Part shown: positions 23,658-24,036 of the stretch, one piece after another
Numbering within the stretch: position 1 is the first letter of the stretch
Layout: the number at the start of each line of letters is the position of its first letter
NCBI GenBank assembly: GCA_021805275.1
Contig: JAJZFQ010000004.1
Coordinates: forward strand, 1-24,036
Direction of reading: 5' to 3'
Length of the DNA stretch: 24,036 nucleotides
Source: Pseudomonadota bacterium
Lineage (GTDB): Bacteria; Pseudomonadota; Gammaproteobacteria; Steroidobacterales; Steroidobacteraceae
The notes under the pieces: model-generated
Databases searched by the model: none
Told to the model about the DNA's origin: nothing
What the model saw: only the letters and a program-made list of their open reading frames with translations
Made by a program: the position numbers and the translations under genes

Positions 23658-24036
23658 CGTTTCGGGCGGGTGTGACGACGCACAGGACCCAAATCCCTGT
23701 GCGTTAAAGAGTGACGTGCCCCTAAACGGGCACCAACTACGAAGTCACTTGAGCGCCCTTCCCGACCGTCGGTGGATTCGGTGAACGCGCCGAAGGGCAC
23801 CCACTTCGAGTGCCGCACGTCCGAAGAGCCCAGAAGCGCGCTGCGGAGCGGCGCGCGCGACGATCCCCGGGTCGCCAGGGAGCTCGACATGTCGAGCGAC
23901 GGCGTTCAAGCCAATGGCAAAGCCAGCGCGTCCCGGGCCAAGTGACGAGTGCCGCGGGTGTCTGGTGTCCGCGCAGGCGACCACTAGACGTCACGGACGG
24001 GGGGCGCGAGCAGATCCCGCGGCACGAGGTTCCGCA
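23658..24036. other. Region without a convincing gene, with RNA-like inverted repeats
   Basis: No open frame resembles a known protein. A 9-bp hairpin (23678-23686 with 23696-23704, 9-nt loop) is followed by nested stems: AGTGAC (23710-23715) with GTCACT (23744-23749), enclosing GTGCCC (23716-23721) with GGGCAC (23728-23733). GCCCTTC and GAAGGGC pair further along. A 55-codon frame starting with GTG at 23780 and stopping at 23944 has GC-rich third positions but no recognisable product. The region could hold a small RNA or a leader of a gene beyond the window. Confidence 0.3.

Noticed and set aside
23671..23735. Possible c-di-GMP (GEMM) riboswitch, because of GACGCACAGG and a CCTAAAC segment
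   Set aside because: The conserved GEMM core order and the tetraloop-receptor helices are not present, and CGCACAGG pairs with CCTGTGCG as a plain hairpin.
23780..23944. 55-codon GTG-started frame with GC-rich third positions
   Set aside because: No good Shine-Dalgarno at proper spacing, no recognisable product, and the region overlaps the inverted repeats. It is not listed as a gene.

Overview
The window is about 24 kb of GC-rich bacterial chromosome. It carries dense, normally coding genes with no mobile element, rRNA, tRNA or CRISPR array. The gene set points to a gammaproteobacterium: an A-type malate synthase next to isocitrate lyase, a PrpC/PrpD/PrpB methylcitrate route, a YciH/SUI1 homologue, SlyD, HemJ, a glucoamylase and an EAL/GGDEF signalling protein. 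A Xanthomonadales/Nevskiales-like lineage fits best, but the family-level placement is inference.

Layout. (1) 124-2537, minus: a LysR regulator followed by an aldehyde dehydrogenase. (2) 2614-6165, plus: prpC-prpD-prpB, divergent from the LysR gene. (3) 6203-7067: a 28-residue membrane peptide gene (minus), slyD (plus) and a perfect 19-bp terminator hairpin. (4) 7128-10721, minus: aceB, aceA and a TIGR02466-type Fe(II)/2-oxoglutarate oxygenase in one apparent operon, divergent from a 516-residue ScfR/RamB-type XRE regulator (10818-12368). (5) 12370-15920, minus: bkdA1-bkdA2-bkdB, encoding E1alpha, E1beta and E2 of a branched-chain 2-oxoacid dehydrogenase, behind a good sigma-54-type promoter. 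(6) 16094-16836: yciH and hemJ, convergent and overlapping by three bases at their stop codons. (7) 16903-21184, plus: a GH15 glucoamylase and an EAL-CBS-GGDEF protein. (8) 21310-23657: a DUF4136 lipoprotein preceded by a possible leader ORF, a YdjA-type nitroreductase (minus), apt, and a secreted His/Lys/Met repeat peptide with a canonical terminator. (9) 23658-24036: no convincing gene, but some RNA-like inverted repeats.

How the genes work together. Three modules join into one acyl-CoA utilisation region. Branched-chain 2-oxoacid oxidation yields acetyl-CoA and propionyl-CoA. The methylcitrate cycle turns propionyl-CoA into pyruvate and succinate. The glyoxylate bypass allows growth on acetyl-CoA. 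Each module appears to have its own control: LysR for prp, the ScfR-like regulator for aceBA, and sigma-54 for bkd.

No wholly new system stands out. The most interesting signals are regulatory: repeated -10 boxes placed 6-8 nt before start codons with no Shine-Dalgarno (likely leaderless genes); a perfect 13-bp inverted repeat that includes the start codon of the c-di-GMP gene; a LysR box exactly 65 bp upstream of the inferred prpC start; the sigma-54 element before bkd; and two very small candidate genes.
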